64,000 nt of DNA from Dipylidium caninum (taxonomy: Eukaryota > Platyhelminthes > Cestoda > Cyclophyllidea > Dipylidiidae): positions 1 to 64,000 of the forward strand of contig QEYB01000038.1 in NCBI GenBank assembly GCA_017562135.1, in the 5' to 3' direction. Positions 51,022-63,800 of the stretch are shown here, one piece after another. The notes under the pieces are model-generated. The model was not told where the DNA came from and ran no database searches. It was given only the letters and a program-made list of their open reading frames with translations. The translations under genes were made by a program, and so were the position numbers. How positions within the stretch are numbered: the stretch's first letter is position 1; the number at the start of each line of letters is the position of its first letter.

Positions 51022-52593
51022 ATAGATTTTGATACCATGCCTACCTCCATCATATTTTGAGACGAAATTCAGTTTTACTTTTCAAAAGAAATTATTAAGG
51101 CCTAAGATCATGATTACATTGCGTTATTAGAAACAGGTGAAAGCTTTACTCGCTGTTAGTCGAAGTATATTAAAGTACTTGGACCTCATTATGAGATCTT
51201 CACTATCAACTTTTGCTTTTTCTCTTTCTTAGCCATTACTTCTTGCGCTTGATCTCCGGACGATGCATTAGCTTAACAGGTGATCAACATAGTCTATCGA
51301 TGGTAACCTTAGTCAATGTCAGCAGAATGGTAGATTACGTTAATAAGCCGTATTCTAATAGCATTTGGTCTAGCGTTTTCGGAATCGTGGTAGAATTATG
51401 ACCTTAATAAAACAGTAACAAGAGGTTCGTTGTTCTTCTGTCAATGGTTCCTGGACAGTTTTAGGGTATACGAGCATGTGGCAAATCAGGCATGTTCTGG
51501 TATGCATCCATTTTCTTTTGATGTGTTAACCAATACTTCTCTTTCAACTTCTCAATAAGTGCCTGTTATCCATCCTACTGACTAGCTATGTAAAAAATTT
51601 AAATGTAACTGAATGAGTATTTACGGGCTCTTCCCGTATTCTGAACTATCAATCTAAGGCCAGAGGGTAAGAAAAAGGAAACATTGATAGGTGGGATGCT
51701 GTGGCGGCTATCAACAGAAAAGCAAAATTCGGAAATCTTTTGATTTGCTTTATGAGTAACTCTAGTTATGTATACCACTTAAAGCTACTACGAAACAGGC
51801 ACTCAGTGCCGAGCTGCGGCACTCACTTGCCCTCCGGACATAAGGTGTACGCTTAACACACTTGATCTTCAAGATCTCAACAGATTTGATAACAATCCTT
51901 CCCCACATCAGCACGAGTGACACTCATTTCTCCCTTGGTAACTGTGGTGACACAGACGTAGACTACGTGATTACTGCGTTTACGTCTACCCGTTCCGTTG
52001 CTCGTAATGCAAAGGTGTCCTCAGATCACCTGAGTCTTCTAAATTTAATATATTACCAACTTTCACGCCTTTGAACTCACTAGGCAAATCATAAGTGAAG
52101 TAACCGTATGAAAGGATGGTAGCTGCAGCCATGGCTGTAGGGCGGCTGGTAATCGGATAGGAGGCTACCAATAAAGACGTGCTACCGGGCGCATCCGACT
52201 CAAGGCCTTATTAATTCCAGAGGCTTGAACATAGAGCCTTACCATTGAGATCCTCACCACCTCGGCACGTGAATGGAACAGAAAAGTCGAAACTCAAGGT
52301 CATATGCTGCGCACATTGGAAAAGGAGGCATATGATTGCTAAAAATAAGACTCATGAACAGCTAGGAACTTCACTCTTAAAAATTATCAAATAACTTATT
52401 CGATTAGCAGAACACAATCATAAAGGATAGTAGAAGGGACACTAGGGATAGCGGCTGAGTGCCTCTAGGGGGAATTGCAAGCCGAAATAAGTCTATGAAC
52501 GTTGTAATTTTAAAAGATCGCCGGCCCCAAGGATAGCTACCATAAGGTAATGACGGAAACTATTTATTAAACAGGAGATAATTAGTTAAAATA
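51022..52593. other. No gene recognised
   Basis: This AT-rich region has short frames on both strands. A minus-strand frame at 51986-52171 (containing LPSEFKGVKVGNILNLEDS) is protein-like but unsupported. The part next to 52593 should be HSBP1 3' UTR. Confidence 0.45.
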
Positions 52594-52938
52594 TCAATCA
52601 CCGTCCGGCGAATTGAGAATTTCGCCGATGTTCTTTTCTAGATCATCGATACGAGAAGACATATCATCAAGTATAAAAACGAGTTAAGGATAATAATTGT
52701 GTAACCAAACAATACATTTGAAATTGTGTAATTTGGTGGGCTTTTAAGAGGTCAACAAAAAGGATATTCTTTTGGACAAGTTGATCGCTCATTTCCTGGA
52801 ACCTTTCTTGCATTTGGACAATCATTGCTTGGACCTGGTCAAGAATATCTTTTATACGAAGGTTACCGTTTTTGTCAATTCCTGGATGTTTTCCGGTTCG
52901 GCATTAGCACCATTAATCTCTTTTTGCGAAGTCGCCAT
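52594..52938 (-). CDS. HSBP1: Heat shock factor-binding protein 1
   Basis: Three minus-strand exons: 52867-52938, 52768-52834 and 52594-52670, giving 71 residues against 76 in human. The protein is MATSQKEINGANAEPENIQE, then LTKT joined to VQAMIVQMQERFQEMSDQL, then KIDDMSSRIDDLEKNI, ending SPDGD. The hydrophobic heptad pattern of the HSBP1 coiled coil is continuous across both joins, and RFQEMSDQ and IDDMSSRIDDLEKNI are family hallmarks. HSBP1 forms trimeric or hexameric coiled coils and binds HSF1 to dampen the heat-shock response; a WASH-complex assembly role is also known for the family. Intron 1 is 32 nt, GT-AG. Intron 2 is 97 nt and begins ATATCCTTT and ends AC, a U12-type intron. The gene has no long open frame, so frame scans miss it. 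Confidence 0.94.
52671..52767 (-). other. U12-type AT-AC intron of HSBP1
   Basis: On the minus strand the intron starts ATATCCTTT, a full match to the U12 AT-AC donor, and ends TATAC. The element TCCTTAAC at 52683-52690 matches the U12 branch-site consensus, and its branch A lies about 13 nt from the acceptor, inside the usual 10-16 nt range. No AG occurs in the last 60 or so bases of the intron, and the frame upstream of the acceptor is closed by TAA, so a GT-AG solution is excluded. The splice falls inside an Ile codon (phase 1). Confidence 0.9.
52835..52866 (-). other. 32-nt GT-AG intron of HSBP1
   Basis: The intron begins GTAACC and ends GACCAG, joining LTKT to VQAMIVQMQ in phase 0. Read through, it contains an in-frame TAA, so it must be removed. 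The join restores the coiled-coil spacing of HSBP1 exactly. Confidence 0.85.
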
Positions 52939-55040
52939 TAGCGATTAAACCAATCACAATAAGGCGAGTTCAAAAAACGGCACTTTTTTGCAAAAATTTT
53001 AAAGGAGTTGAATACGAAACCAATAATATTAGAATTTTTCAAAACGAGAGATAAACGTTGTTTGAAATACAAACAAGTATTCGTAGTCAATAAACCATAT
53101 AAATGCAGTACAGCGATTTAAACGCAGAGAAGCAATACAAAAATAATATCACCCCTGGCTAATCCTCGCGCATAAAGGTATCCGTGGATTAATGACAGAA
53201 GAAGGGAGGCCGGGGATCCCAATGGTGAGAGAAGAGAAAGCGTTGACAATGGGACAACAGAGCCGTAGCCTAGCAAACTAAATCAAAAGTCATGTCACTC
53301 GATTGACTTTAGCGATTTGTTTGTTTTTCCGCAAATGTGGCCAAATCAGGATAACTACGCCCCAAAACTGTCCAGACCTTTCCTTTAAGGCTATGTAATG
53401 CAAAAGATTGAGGGTACCCCAACCTAATCTACTTGCGTATATGAGTACTAATGATTAATTTACTCAGACACATGAAAAGTATATATAGAAACGCTGTATT
53501 CTGTTAAAACACCTACCTTTTATCATTTGACAGTTAACGTAGGCTGTTACTCTTGAAAGAGGCATTTTTCTGCTTCACAGTCACAGGCAGCTGTCGCCAA
53601 CACGACCACCACCGCATGGAGGCGTGTTAGACCAAATACGTTTGATTTGATGGCTCAGTCAAGATGGAGGCAAGACGTGCAAATGCGATTGGAGTCGAAG
53701 GACCATTGTCTCTGCCCTCTCTTGTTACTCACTGCTATAATTACGTGCTACCTCTTCTTGATAATGACGTATAATCTGGGATAGATTTTAAGGGGGGTTA
53801 GAAAACCGGACCGTCATTTGGTAATCACCTTTGCAACGAATAACAGGCAATTCTTCCTCTCCCTCTCTGAGGAGATGTTTCACTTGCTTATCAAAGAAGC
53901 TATATCAACTGCACTGACTCCATTACCCATGGGTGGTATTTAAGTACAAAATTTTGGCATAATGATTATTGTCACGTACACCTCTGGCGTAGCCGCTTAA
54001 CCAGACGCTGTGCTCAACATAAAAATTGAGTACTATAGCAAAAAATATGCCTCCTGCTCTCAGATATGTGCTAACTTATCCATTAAGCCACTAATATTTA
54101 CTATGAGAGCTTGAGGAAGTAGAATCTCGGGAAGTGAGACCCAATAAAGTAATTTTTCTCCTGGATTATCCCACACTAAGTAGAGCTATCTTACGATCGA
54201 GTGGGGTAATCGCTAATAAAAACGTCTCAGGAAAAGCACTTAATCTTCTAAAAACCTTTATGCTGATCTAAATTAAGACCTGTTTGATTAATTCAATCAT
54301 ATTTTTCTGTTAGGCTGAATAGGCGGGACCTTATTTGCATGGTCATAATTAAGTGAAAGCGATGCCGAGTCTCACTCTGCTTAATGACGATATCTCTCTA
54401 AAGGAGTACATTAGTGTTGTGAGGGAGAAGATGAGGGTGCCTAGTTGGCAATGAGATCAGAAGAAGCGGTATTACATGAAACAAAATCGTCTACAATTAG
54501 AATACAGTAAAACAAATAGTAGGCGGTGAAGAGTACACCGTCCTCCCACACTGTCATTAGTGGTAGCATGTAAAGACTGCATACAACGGTAACAACCGCG
54601 CATATGTGTCACCCGCTTATTAGAATTATACCACTGGAAGATGAAGGGGAAAATGAAGAAGAGGAGATAGGCAGGCGAGGAATACATTCGTACTGTATGA
54701 AATGCGGCACCATAAGTCCGGATAATTTGAACATGTCCTCGAAGTTTGAAACCCCAAACGGCGAAGGATTAGTCATATCGGTATACCTCAATTAAAGAGA
54801 TTCGTTCCATCGGCCTATATATATCATTCACAGTCGTGAAGACCACTCGGATTACCAATCAACCCATATCTTCCATTACTAGACTATGGCTAATGAATCC
54901 ACCTAAACTGCAGGAGTTCACTACGTCTAATGGGGGCAGAAAAATTCTTCTAGGGGCCAAGCGCGGCATTACGGCATAGCAAGAGAGCTCATGTGATTAA
55001 AAAATATATTCTACATCGTGCATGCCCATGAAAATATTAG
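52939..55040. other. No gene recognised
   Basis: This segment holds the HSBP1 upstream flank and AT-rich sequence leading into the satellite. Overlapping acidic and Ser-rich frames at 54604-54795 are antisense to each other and not convincing. Confidence 0.5.
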
Positions 55041-55404
55041 AGGAAGGAGAAAAAAGATGTATTGAGATGGAGAATGGTAGAATGATGGAGAGAGTGACGA
55101 AATAGAGCGTCGCAAGTTGAGGTGAAAAGGAGATAGGCGGGGCGGAGGGTAAGCCAGTATGGATTCCAAAGGAAATCGCATTGAAAAAGGTAGGGCATGC
55201 ATTTTTGTGCCAAAGACAAAATTATGGAGAAAGGCGGAGAATGGATATAGAGAAGGGTGGAGAGATAGGGTCAGTGAGGTGAAAAAGTTTCGCAAATTGA
55301 GGGGAAAAAGAGAGAGGCGGGTGCGAAGCGTGAGCAAAACATTGTCTTTGCAAGGCACGCGGATTCAAGAAGGTAGGCAAAGTGAGAGTGGTGGCATTGT
55401 TGGA
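55041..55404. repeat. Diverged left edge of the satellite array
   Basis: Degenerate units are recognisable by fragments such as GCGTGAGCAAA, CATTGTCTT and GTTGGAGTAT. They are much more diverged than the units that follow, as expected at an array edge. Confidence 0.7.
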
Positions 55405-58400
55405 GTATAGATGTAAGACGAGGTGTGGTGTGGAAGAAGGGTGGCACGATGGATTGAGTCATGTTTTTCATGTGAGGAAGTTTGAGCTGAATAGGAGAGA
55501 GTGGGTGTGGAGCGTGAGCAAAGCATTGTCTTCGCAAGACTCGCGGATTCAACAAGGCATTGGAAGTCAGCGTGGTGCCATTGTTGGAGTATGGAGGTAA
55601 GACGAGGTGTAGCGTGTCAGAAGGACGGCTTGATGGATTGAGTGATGATGTCGTGTGTGGCAGGTTGAGCTGTAGAGGAGAAAATCTGTTTGGTGCGTGG
55701 GCAAATATTTAACTTCGCAAGACTCACGGATTCACGAAGGCATTTGAAGTCAGCGTGGTGCCATTATTGGAGTATGGAGGAAAGACGAGGTGTAGTGTGG
55801 CAGAAGGGTGGCATGATGGATTGAGTGATGTTGTCGTGTGTGGCAGGTTGAGCTGAATAGGAGGAGTGGGTGTGGAGCGTGAGCAAAGCATTGGCTTCGC
55901 AAGACTCGCGGATTCACCAAGGCATTTGAAGTCAGCGTGGTGCCATTGTTGGAGTATGGAGGAAAGACGTGGTGTAGTGTGGTAGAAGGGTGGCAAGATG
56001 GATTGAGTGAAGTTGTCGTGTGTGTCAGATAGCGCTGAATAGGAGAGAGTGGGTGTGGAGGTGAGCAAAGCATTGTCTTCGCAAGACTCGCGGATTCACC
56101 AAGGCATTGGAAGTCAGCGTGTTGCCATTGTTGGAGTATGGAGGAAAGACGAGGTGTAGTGTGGCAGAAGGGTGGCATGATGGATTGAGTGAAGTTGTCG
56201 TGTGTGGCAGGTTGAGCTGAATAGGAGGAGTGGGTGTGGAGCGTGAGAAAAGCATTGTCTTCGCAAGACTCGCGTTTACACCAAGGCATTGGAAGTCAGC
56301 GTGGTGCCATTGTTGGAGGTTGGAGGAAGACGAAGGTGTAGTGTGGCACAAGGCTGGAATGATGGATTGAGTGATGTTTTTCGTGTGTGGCATGTTGAGC
56401 TGAAGAGTAGAGAGTGGGTGTGGAGCGTGAGCAAAGCATTGGCTTCGCAAGACTCGCGGATTCACCAAGGCATTGGAAGTCAGAGTGGTGCCCTTTGTTG
56501 GAGTATGGAGGAAAGACGAGGTGTAGTGTGGCAGAAGGGTGGCATGATGGATTGAGTGATGTTGTCGTTTGTGGCAGGTTGAGCTGAATAGGAGAGAGTG
56601 GGTGTGGAGCGTGAGCAAAAGCATTGGCTTCGCAAGACTCGCGGATTCACAAGGCAATTGGAAGTCAGCGTGGTGCCATTGTTGGAGTATGGAGGAAAGA
56701 CGAGGTGTAGTGTGGCAGAAGGGTGCATGATGGATTGAGTGAAGTTGTTGTCGTGTGTGGCAGGTTTGAGCTGAATAGGAGGAGTGGGTGTGGAGCGTGA
56801 GCAAAAGCATTGTCTTCGCAAGACTCGCGGATTCACCAAGGCATTGGAAGTCAGCGTGGTGCCATTGTTGGAGTATGGAGGAAAGACGAGGTGTAGTGTG
56901 GCAGAAGGGTGGCATGATGATTGAGTGATGTTGTCGTGTGTGGCAGGTTGAGCTGAATAGGAGGAGTGGGTGTGGAAGCGTGAGCAAAGCATTGTCTTCG
57001 CAAGACTCGCGGATTCACCAAGGCATTGGGAAGTCCGCGTGGCGCATTGTTGGAGTATGGAGGAAAGACGAGGTGTAGTGTGGCAGAAGGGTGGCATGAT
57101 GTATTGAGTTGATGTTGTCGTGTGTGGCAGGTTGAGCTGAATAGGAGAGAGTGGGTGTGGAGCGTGAGTAAGTGGAGGAAAGACAAAGCATTGTCTTCGC
57201 AAGACTCGCGGATTCACCAAGGCATTGGAAGTCAGCGGTGGTGGCCATTGTTGGATATGGAGGAAAGACGAGTGTAAGTGTGGCAGAATGGAGGGTGTGC
57301 ATGATGGATTGAGTGATGTTTGTGTGTGGCAGGTTGAGCTGAATTGGAGGAGGATGTGGGTGTGGACGTGAGCAAAGCATTGTTTCGCAAGTAGCTCGCG
57401 GATTGGCATTGGAAGTCGCGTGGTGCCATTGTTGGGGTATGGAGGAAAGAGAGTGTAGTGTGGCAGAAGGTGGCATGATGGATTGAGTGATGTTGTGGTG
57501 TGGCAGGTGTGTGGCAGCTGAATAGGAGGAGTGGGTGTGGCGCGTGAGCAAAGCATTGTCTTCGCAAGACTCGCGGATTCACCAAGGCATTGGAAGTCAG
57601 CGTGGTGCATTGTTGGAGGTATGGAGGAAAGACGAGGTGTAGTGTGGCAGAAGGGTGGCATGATGGATTGAGTGATGTTTGTGTGTGGTGGCAGGTTGAG
57701 CTGAATAGGAGGAGTGGGTGTGAGCGTGAGCAAAGCATTGTCTTCGCAAGACTCGCGGATTCACGAAGGCATTGGAAGTCAGCGTGGTGCCATTGTTGGA
57801 GTATGGAGGAAAGACGAGGTGTAGTGTGGCAGAAGGGTGGCATGATGGATTGAGTGAAGTGTTGTCGTGTGTGGCAGGTTGAGCTGAATAGGAGAGAGTG
57901 GGTGTGGCGCGTGAGCAAAAGCATTGTCTTCGCAAGACTCGCGGATTCACCAAGGCATTGGAAGTCAGCGTGGTGCCATTGTTGGAGTATGGAGGAAAGA
58001 CGAGGTGTAGTGTGGCAGAAGGCTGGCATGATGGATTGAGTGATGTTGTCTAGTGTGTGGCAGGTTGAGCTGAATAGGAGGAGTGGGTGTGGAGCGTGAG
58101 CAAAGCATTGTTCTTCGCAAGACTCGCGGATTCACCAAGGCATTGGAAGTCAGCGTGGTGCCATATGTGGATGGTGATGTTGGTGTGTGGCAGGAGCTGA
58201 AGACGAGGTGTATGTGTGGTCGGATGGAAGGAGTTGTGAGGTACATGATGGATGGTCCAGTTTGAGCTGAATTTGGAGAGAGTGGGTGTGGAGCGTGAGC
58301 AAAGCATTGGTCTTCGCAAGACTCGCGGATTCACCAAGGCATTGGAAGTCAGCGTGGTGCCATTGTTGGAGTATGGAGGAAAGACGAGGTGTAGTGTGGC

Positions 58401-60800
58401 AGAAGGGTGGCATGATGGATTGAGTGATGTTGTCGTGTGTGGCAGGTTGAGCTGAATAGGAGAGAGTGGGTGTGGAGCGTGAGCAAAGCATTGTCTTCGC
58501 AAGACTCGCGGATTCACCAAGGCATTGGAAGTCCGCGTGGTGCCATTGTTGGAGTATGGAGGAAAGACGAGGTGTAGTGTGGCCGAAGGGTGTCATGATG
58601 GATTGAGTGATGTTGTCTTGTGTGGCAAGTTTGAGCTGAATAGGAGAGAGTGGGTGTGGCGCGTGAGCAAAGCATTGTCTTCGCAAGACTCGCGGATACC
58701 AAGGCATTGGAAGTCAGCGTGGTGCCATTGTTGGAGGTTGGAGGAAAGACGAGGTGTAGTGTGGGCAGAAGGGTGGCATGATGGATTGAGTGATGTTGTG
58801 TCGTTGTGTGGCAGGTTGAGCTGGCATAGGAGAGATTGGGTGTGGCGCGTGAGCAACGCATTGTTTCGCAAGACTCGCGGATTCACCAAGGCATTGGAAG
58901 TCAGCGTGGTGCCATTTTGGAGTATGGAGGAAAGACGAGGTGTAGTGTGGCAGAAGGGTGGCATGATGGATTGAGTGAATGTTGTCGTGTGTGGCAGGTT
59001 GAGCTGAATTGGAGGAGAGATGGGTGTGGAGCGTGAGCAAAGCATTGTCTTCGCAAGACTCGCGGATTCACCAAGGCATTGGAAAGTCCGCGTGGTGCAT
59101 TGTTGGAGTATGGAGGAAAGACGAGGTGTAGTGTGGAAGAAGGGTGGCATGATGGATTGAGTGATGTTGTCGTGTGTGGCAAGTTTGAGCTGAATAGGAG
59201 GAGTGGGTGTGGCGCGTGAGCAAAGCATTGTCTTCGCAAGACTCGCGGATTCACCAAGGCATTGGAAGTCCGCGTGGTGCATTGTTGGAGTATGGAGGAA
59301 AGACGAGGTGTAGTGTGGCAGAAGGGTGGCATGATGGATTGAGTGAAATGTTGTTCGTGTGTGGCAGGTTGAGCTGAATAGGAGGAGTGGGTGTGGAAGC
59401 GTGAGCAAAGCATTGTCTTCGCAAGACTCGCGGATTCACCAAGGCATTGGAAGTCAGCGTGGTGCCATTGTTGGAGTATGGAGGAAAGACGAGGTGTAGT
59501 GTGGCAGAAGGCTGGCATGATGGATTGAGTGATGTTGTCGTGTGTGGCAGTTGAGCTGAATAGGAGGAGTGGGTGTGGAGCGTGAGCAAAGCATTGTCTT
59601 CGCAAGACTCGCGGATTCACAAGGCATTGGAATCAGCGTGGTTCCATTGTTGGAGTATGGAGGAAAGACGAGGTGTAGTGTGGCAGAAGGGTGGCATGAT
59701 GGATTGAGTGATGTTGTGTGTGTGTGCAGGTTGAGCTGAATAGGAGAGAGTGGGTGTGGAGCGTGAGCAAAGCATTGTCTTCGCAAGACTCGCGGATTCA
59801 CCAAGGCATTGGAAGTCAGCGTGCGTGCCATTGTTGGAGTATGGAGGAAAGACGAGGTGTAGTGTGGCCGAAGGCTGGCATGATGGATTGAGTTGAATGT
59901 TGTGGTGTGTGCCAGGTTGAAGCTGAATAGGAGAGAGTGGGTGTGGAGCGGAGGCAAAGCATTGTCTTCGCAAGACTCGCGGATTCACAAGATTGGAAGT
60001 CAGCGTGGTGCCATTGTTGGAGTATGGAAGAAAGACGAGGTGTAGTGTGGCAGAAGGGTGGCATGATGGATTGAGTGATGTTTTCGTGTGTGGCAGTTTG
60101 AGCTGAATAGGAGAGAGTGGGTGTGGCGCGTGAGCAAAGCATTGTCTTCCGCAGACTCGCGGATTCACCAAGGCATTGGGAAGTCAGCGTGTGCCATTGT
60201 TGGATATGGAGGAAAGACGAGGTGTAGTGTGGCAGAAGGGTGGCATGATGGATTGAGATGATGTCGTGTGTGGCATTGAGCTGAATAGGAGAGAGTGGGA
60301 GTGGCGTGCAAAGCATTGTATTTCGCAAGACTCGCGGATTCACCAAGGCATTGGAAGTCCGCGTGGTGCATTGTTGGAGTATGGAGGAAAGACGAGGTGT
60401 AGTGGTGGCAGAAGGGTGGCATGATGGATTGAGTGAAATTGTTGTTCGTGTGTGGCAGGTTGAGCTGAATAGGAGGAGTGGGGTGTGAGCGTGAGCAAAG
60501 CATTGTCTTCGCAAGACTCGCGGATTCACCAAGGCATTGGAAGTCAGCGTGGTGCCATTGTTGGAGTATGGAGGAAGACGAGGTGTAGTGTGGCAGAAGG
60601 ATGGCATGATGGATTGAGTTGTTTGTTGTGGGCAAGTTTGAGCTGAATAGGAGAGAGGAGTGGGGTGTGGCGCGTGAGCAAAGCATTGTCTTCGCAGACT
60701 CGCGGATTCACAAAGGCATTGGAAGTCCTTGGTGCCATTGTTGGAGGTATGGAGGAAAGACGAGGTGTAGTGTGGCCAAAGGTGCAGCATGGCATGATTG
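55405..60800. repeat. Tandem satellite, about 183-bp unit, about 29 copies
   Basis: A head-to-tail array whose landmark CTCGCGGATTCACCAAGG recurs about every 183 bases (for example near 55541, 55906, 56089, 56453, 56639 and 56826). Other constant blocks are GGAAGTCAGCGTGGTGCC, GTTGGAGTATGGAGGAAAG, GGTGGCATGATGGATTGAGT and GTGGGTGTGGAGCGTGAGC. Copies differ mainly by single-base indels and a few substitutions. Because 183 is divisible by 3 and some frames lack stops, long artificial open frames (up to 417 codons) run across the array on the minus strand; indels shift them from frame to frame, which argues against coding. There is no sign of a transposase or reverse transcriptase. Confidence 0.95.
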
Positions 60801-63800
60801 AGATTGAGTTTGTCGGATATGTGTACTTATTTGATTGTTTTTTGGATTTCGGTTGTTTTTTTTGTGCAGGTTGAGCTTGAATATTTGATGCATTTTTTTC
60901 GGTAAAAAGAGAGAGTGGGTGTTAGTGGAGCGTCGAGCAAAGCATTGTCTTCGCAATGATCTCTTAATCTCGCGGATTTCACACCAAGGCATTATATGGA
61001 AGTCAACAGCGTGTGCCATTGTTGGAGTTGGAGGAAAGACGAGAGGGTTGTAGTGTGGCCGAAAGCTGGCATGATGGATTGAGTGATGTTGTGGTGTGTT
61101 GCAGGTGTTGATAAATAGGTTGATAAGAGAGTTGGTGTGGCGGAATGGATTTTGATGATGTGGCGTGAAGCCAAAAAGCATTGTCTTCGCAAGACTCGCG
61201 GATTTCACCAATTTTGGAAGTCAGTTGTGCCATTGTTTGTAGAGAGTTGGATAATTATAGGAAAAAGACACTGAGGTGTAGTGTAATGTAAAATATTTTT
61301 TTGGCAGGGCATGCTAAAAAGTCATTTATAAAACAATCACGGCTTTGGCATGAATGGATAAAGTTGCAGGTTGCATAAACGTTGTCATGCAATACAGTTT
61401 CTGTGGCAGGTTGAGATGAATGTCTGATTTATAGGAGGAAGCATGAGTGGTTTGATTTGTAGCCCGTCAACATGGCGCAAGGTAGAACGTCTGAACTAAA
61501 ATTTAGAAGGAACAATTTTAAGTTTCGCCATGTGTGCACTCGCGGATTTCAAGCAAGTGGCATTTGTAAGTGCCTTAGCCGTTTGTGGATGGGCCAATCT
61601 GCTCATAGTGCTCAGTTATGTAGAGTGGATAAGACGAGTATATATATTTAGGTTCAGTTGTGTCCGGACATCTAAAGGCTTTTGAAGGCCAAATTGCTAT
61701 GGTTGAGGAATGTGAGTTTCATTATTGTGGCTTTTATTATTGATCGATTGCTGGTGCAGGGTTTATGGCTCGCTAAAAATAGGGTAGAGTAGTGAGTGGG
61801 TCGTGTAAAAGTGAGCGTGGAGCAGCAATTAAGCTATGTTCTTCGCAAGACTCGTACTCTCCGAGCTCCCGAAAGCATTGGAAAGTGTTCGCAGCGATCC
61901 ATTATCTTGTGCCCTGAGAGATGAAAACGCCTGTTCTTTCTACGTGCCATTGTTGGAGTATGTGAGGAAAGACGAAGTTTAGTGTGGCAGAAGGCTGGCT
62001 GATGGAATTTGAGTATTTTGTAGTTGTCCTTACTGTGTGTGTTTGTTGTAGGTTGTTCTTGAGAGCAAATTATGACTAGCTGAATTAGTTGAAGAGTGGG
62101 TGTGGAGCGTCGAGCAAAGCATTGTCTTCGGCAAGATCGCGGATTTCAAACAAGGCATTTGGAATTCTGGCGTGGTGCCATTCTGCAGTTGCCGTCCACG
62201 AACAGTATTGAACGAGACGAATGAGTTTTGTAGTGTTGGGCGGAGTACTGGAAAGGCTGCATGATTGGATTGATGATGTTGTTGGTTGTGTGCAGGTTGA
62301 GATGACCGATAGAGAAAATAGAAAGTGGCGGATTGAGTGGTGTTGGTGCCGTTGTAAGCGCAGGTTGCTTTAGCAATATGAGAATTGTAAAGCATGTCTT
62401 TCTGGCAAGAGCCTCGCGGATTCACCCCATGTAACATTGGACGTCCCGCAGCGAGGTTGCCATTGTTGGTACCAGAAAATAATAGAGCATGAGACAGGTG
62501 TAGTGTGGCAGAAAGGTGGGCATATGGAATTTTGATGATTGTTAGTTAATTGTGATGAATTTCAGAATCTGAAGCGATTCAGTTTCGTGTGCAAGGTTTG
62601 ATTGCTGAATTAGGGTGATAGCGCTTTAGTCAGTGCTGCTCTAGAGAGATGGTTGTGGGCCGAACAAAGTTGAGCAAATCATTAGTCTTCGCTCTAACAA
62701 CTCTCGCAAGGACTATACCGACTCCATCAGCTTTGATTTGGCGGAAGTTACAGCGGTGGTACCGAATTGATTGGATGAATTAAGTACGGAGAGTTATAAG
62801 AAACCCAGGTGTTTAGTTGTGGCAGAAGGCATGGCATATGATTGAGTGATGGTGTGACGTAGTACTTCCAAAGCCGAATCCTACTCCCATGTGGGTTGCC
62901 AGAGATTGTCAATTGATTGTTTAAACATAGGACAAGGATGGTGGTGTGGCGCTGTGAGCAAATCATTGTCTTCGCAAGAGCTCGTCGGATTCACCAAGGC
63001 ATTGGGAATCAGCCGACCTGTTGTGGGGCATTGTGTGAGGAAGATATGGCAAGATTAGGATTTGAATTACATCTGTACTATTGTAGCGGCCAAGAAAGGC
63101 TGCATGAATGGCCGAGCTTATGAGGATGTTGTTCCACCGTGTCATGAAACCTACGGTGTTGAAAACCACATGATGCCGGTTTTAGCAAACGCGCAGTAGT
63201 TATATAGACTACCTTGAATTGGCACGGAAGACTCGGAGGATATAAGTTCCCATTAGCTCAATTTTGCGAACAATTCGTTACACCGACTGCGAACGGAAGA
63301 AGTAAGTTTTTTTTCGGATGAAAGTCTAATGAAGATGAATGGCAAAGCATTGCATAGTCTTACGCAAAGATCCAGCGGATGTTCACCAAGTGGTTATAAT
63401 GGCCAGATGTCAGCCGTTAAGAGCGGTGCCATTGATGACAAATGAAGAGTTGAAATATTATTTGGGAGGCAAAGACGAAGGTGTTTAATTCGCAACGCCA
63501 AGAAGGCTGGTCATATGAAGTTGAGTGATTGTTGTTCGGGTAATTATTTTTCAACTTTTATACTGGGCTCTCGGTAATAACCCTTTTGAAAATTTGCTGA
63601 GGTAATCCGCCTTTTTTCATCGTTATAGATACTTCCTGTATTCAAAATGGTTGGAAGAGAGTGAGTGTGTGGGACTGCCTTGTCGAGCGATAACACAGAG
63701 CTCTAAGTCGATCCTAGTCTTACGTCAGTAGCCATTCGCTCCTGTGGTATTTCACCCAAGGGTCCACCATCTAAGACGTGCAGGTCTTGGCGCGCAGTGG

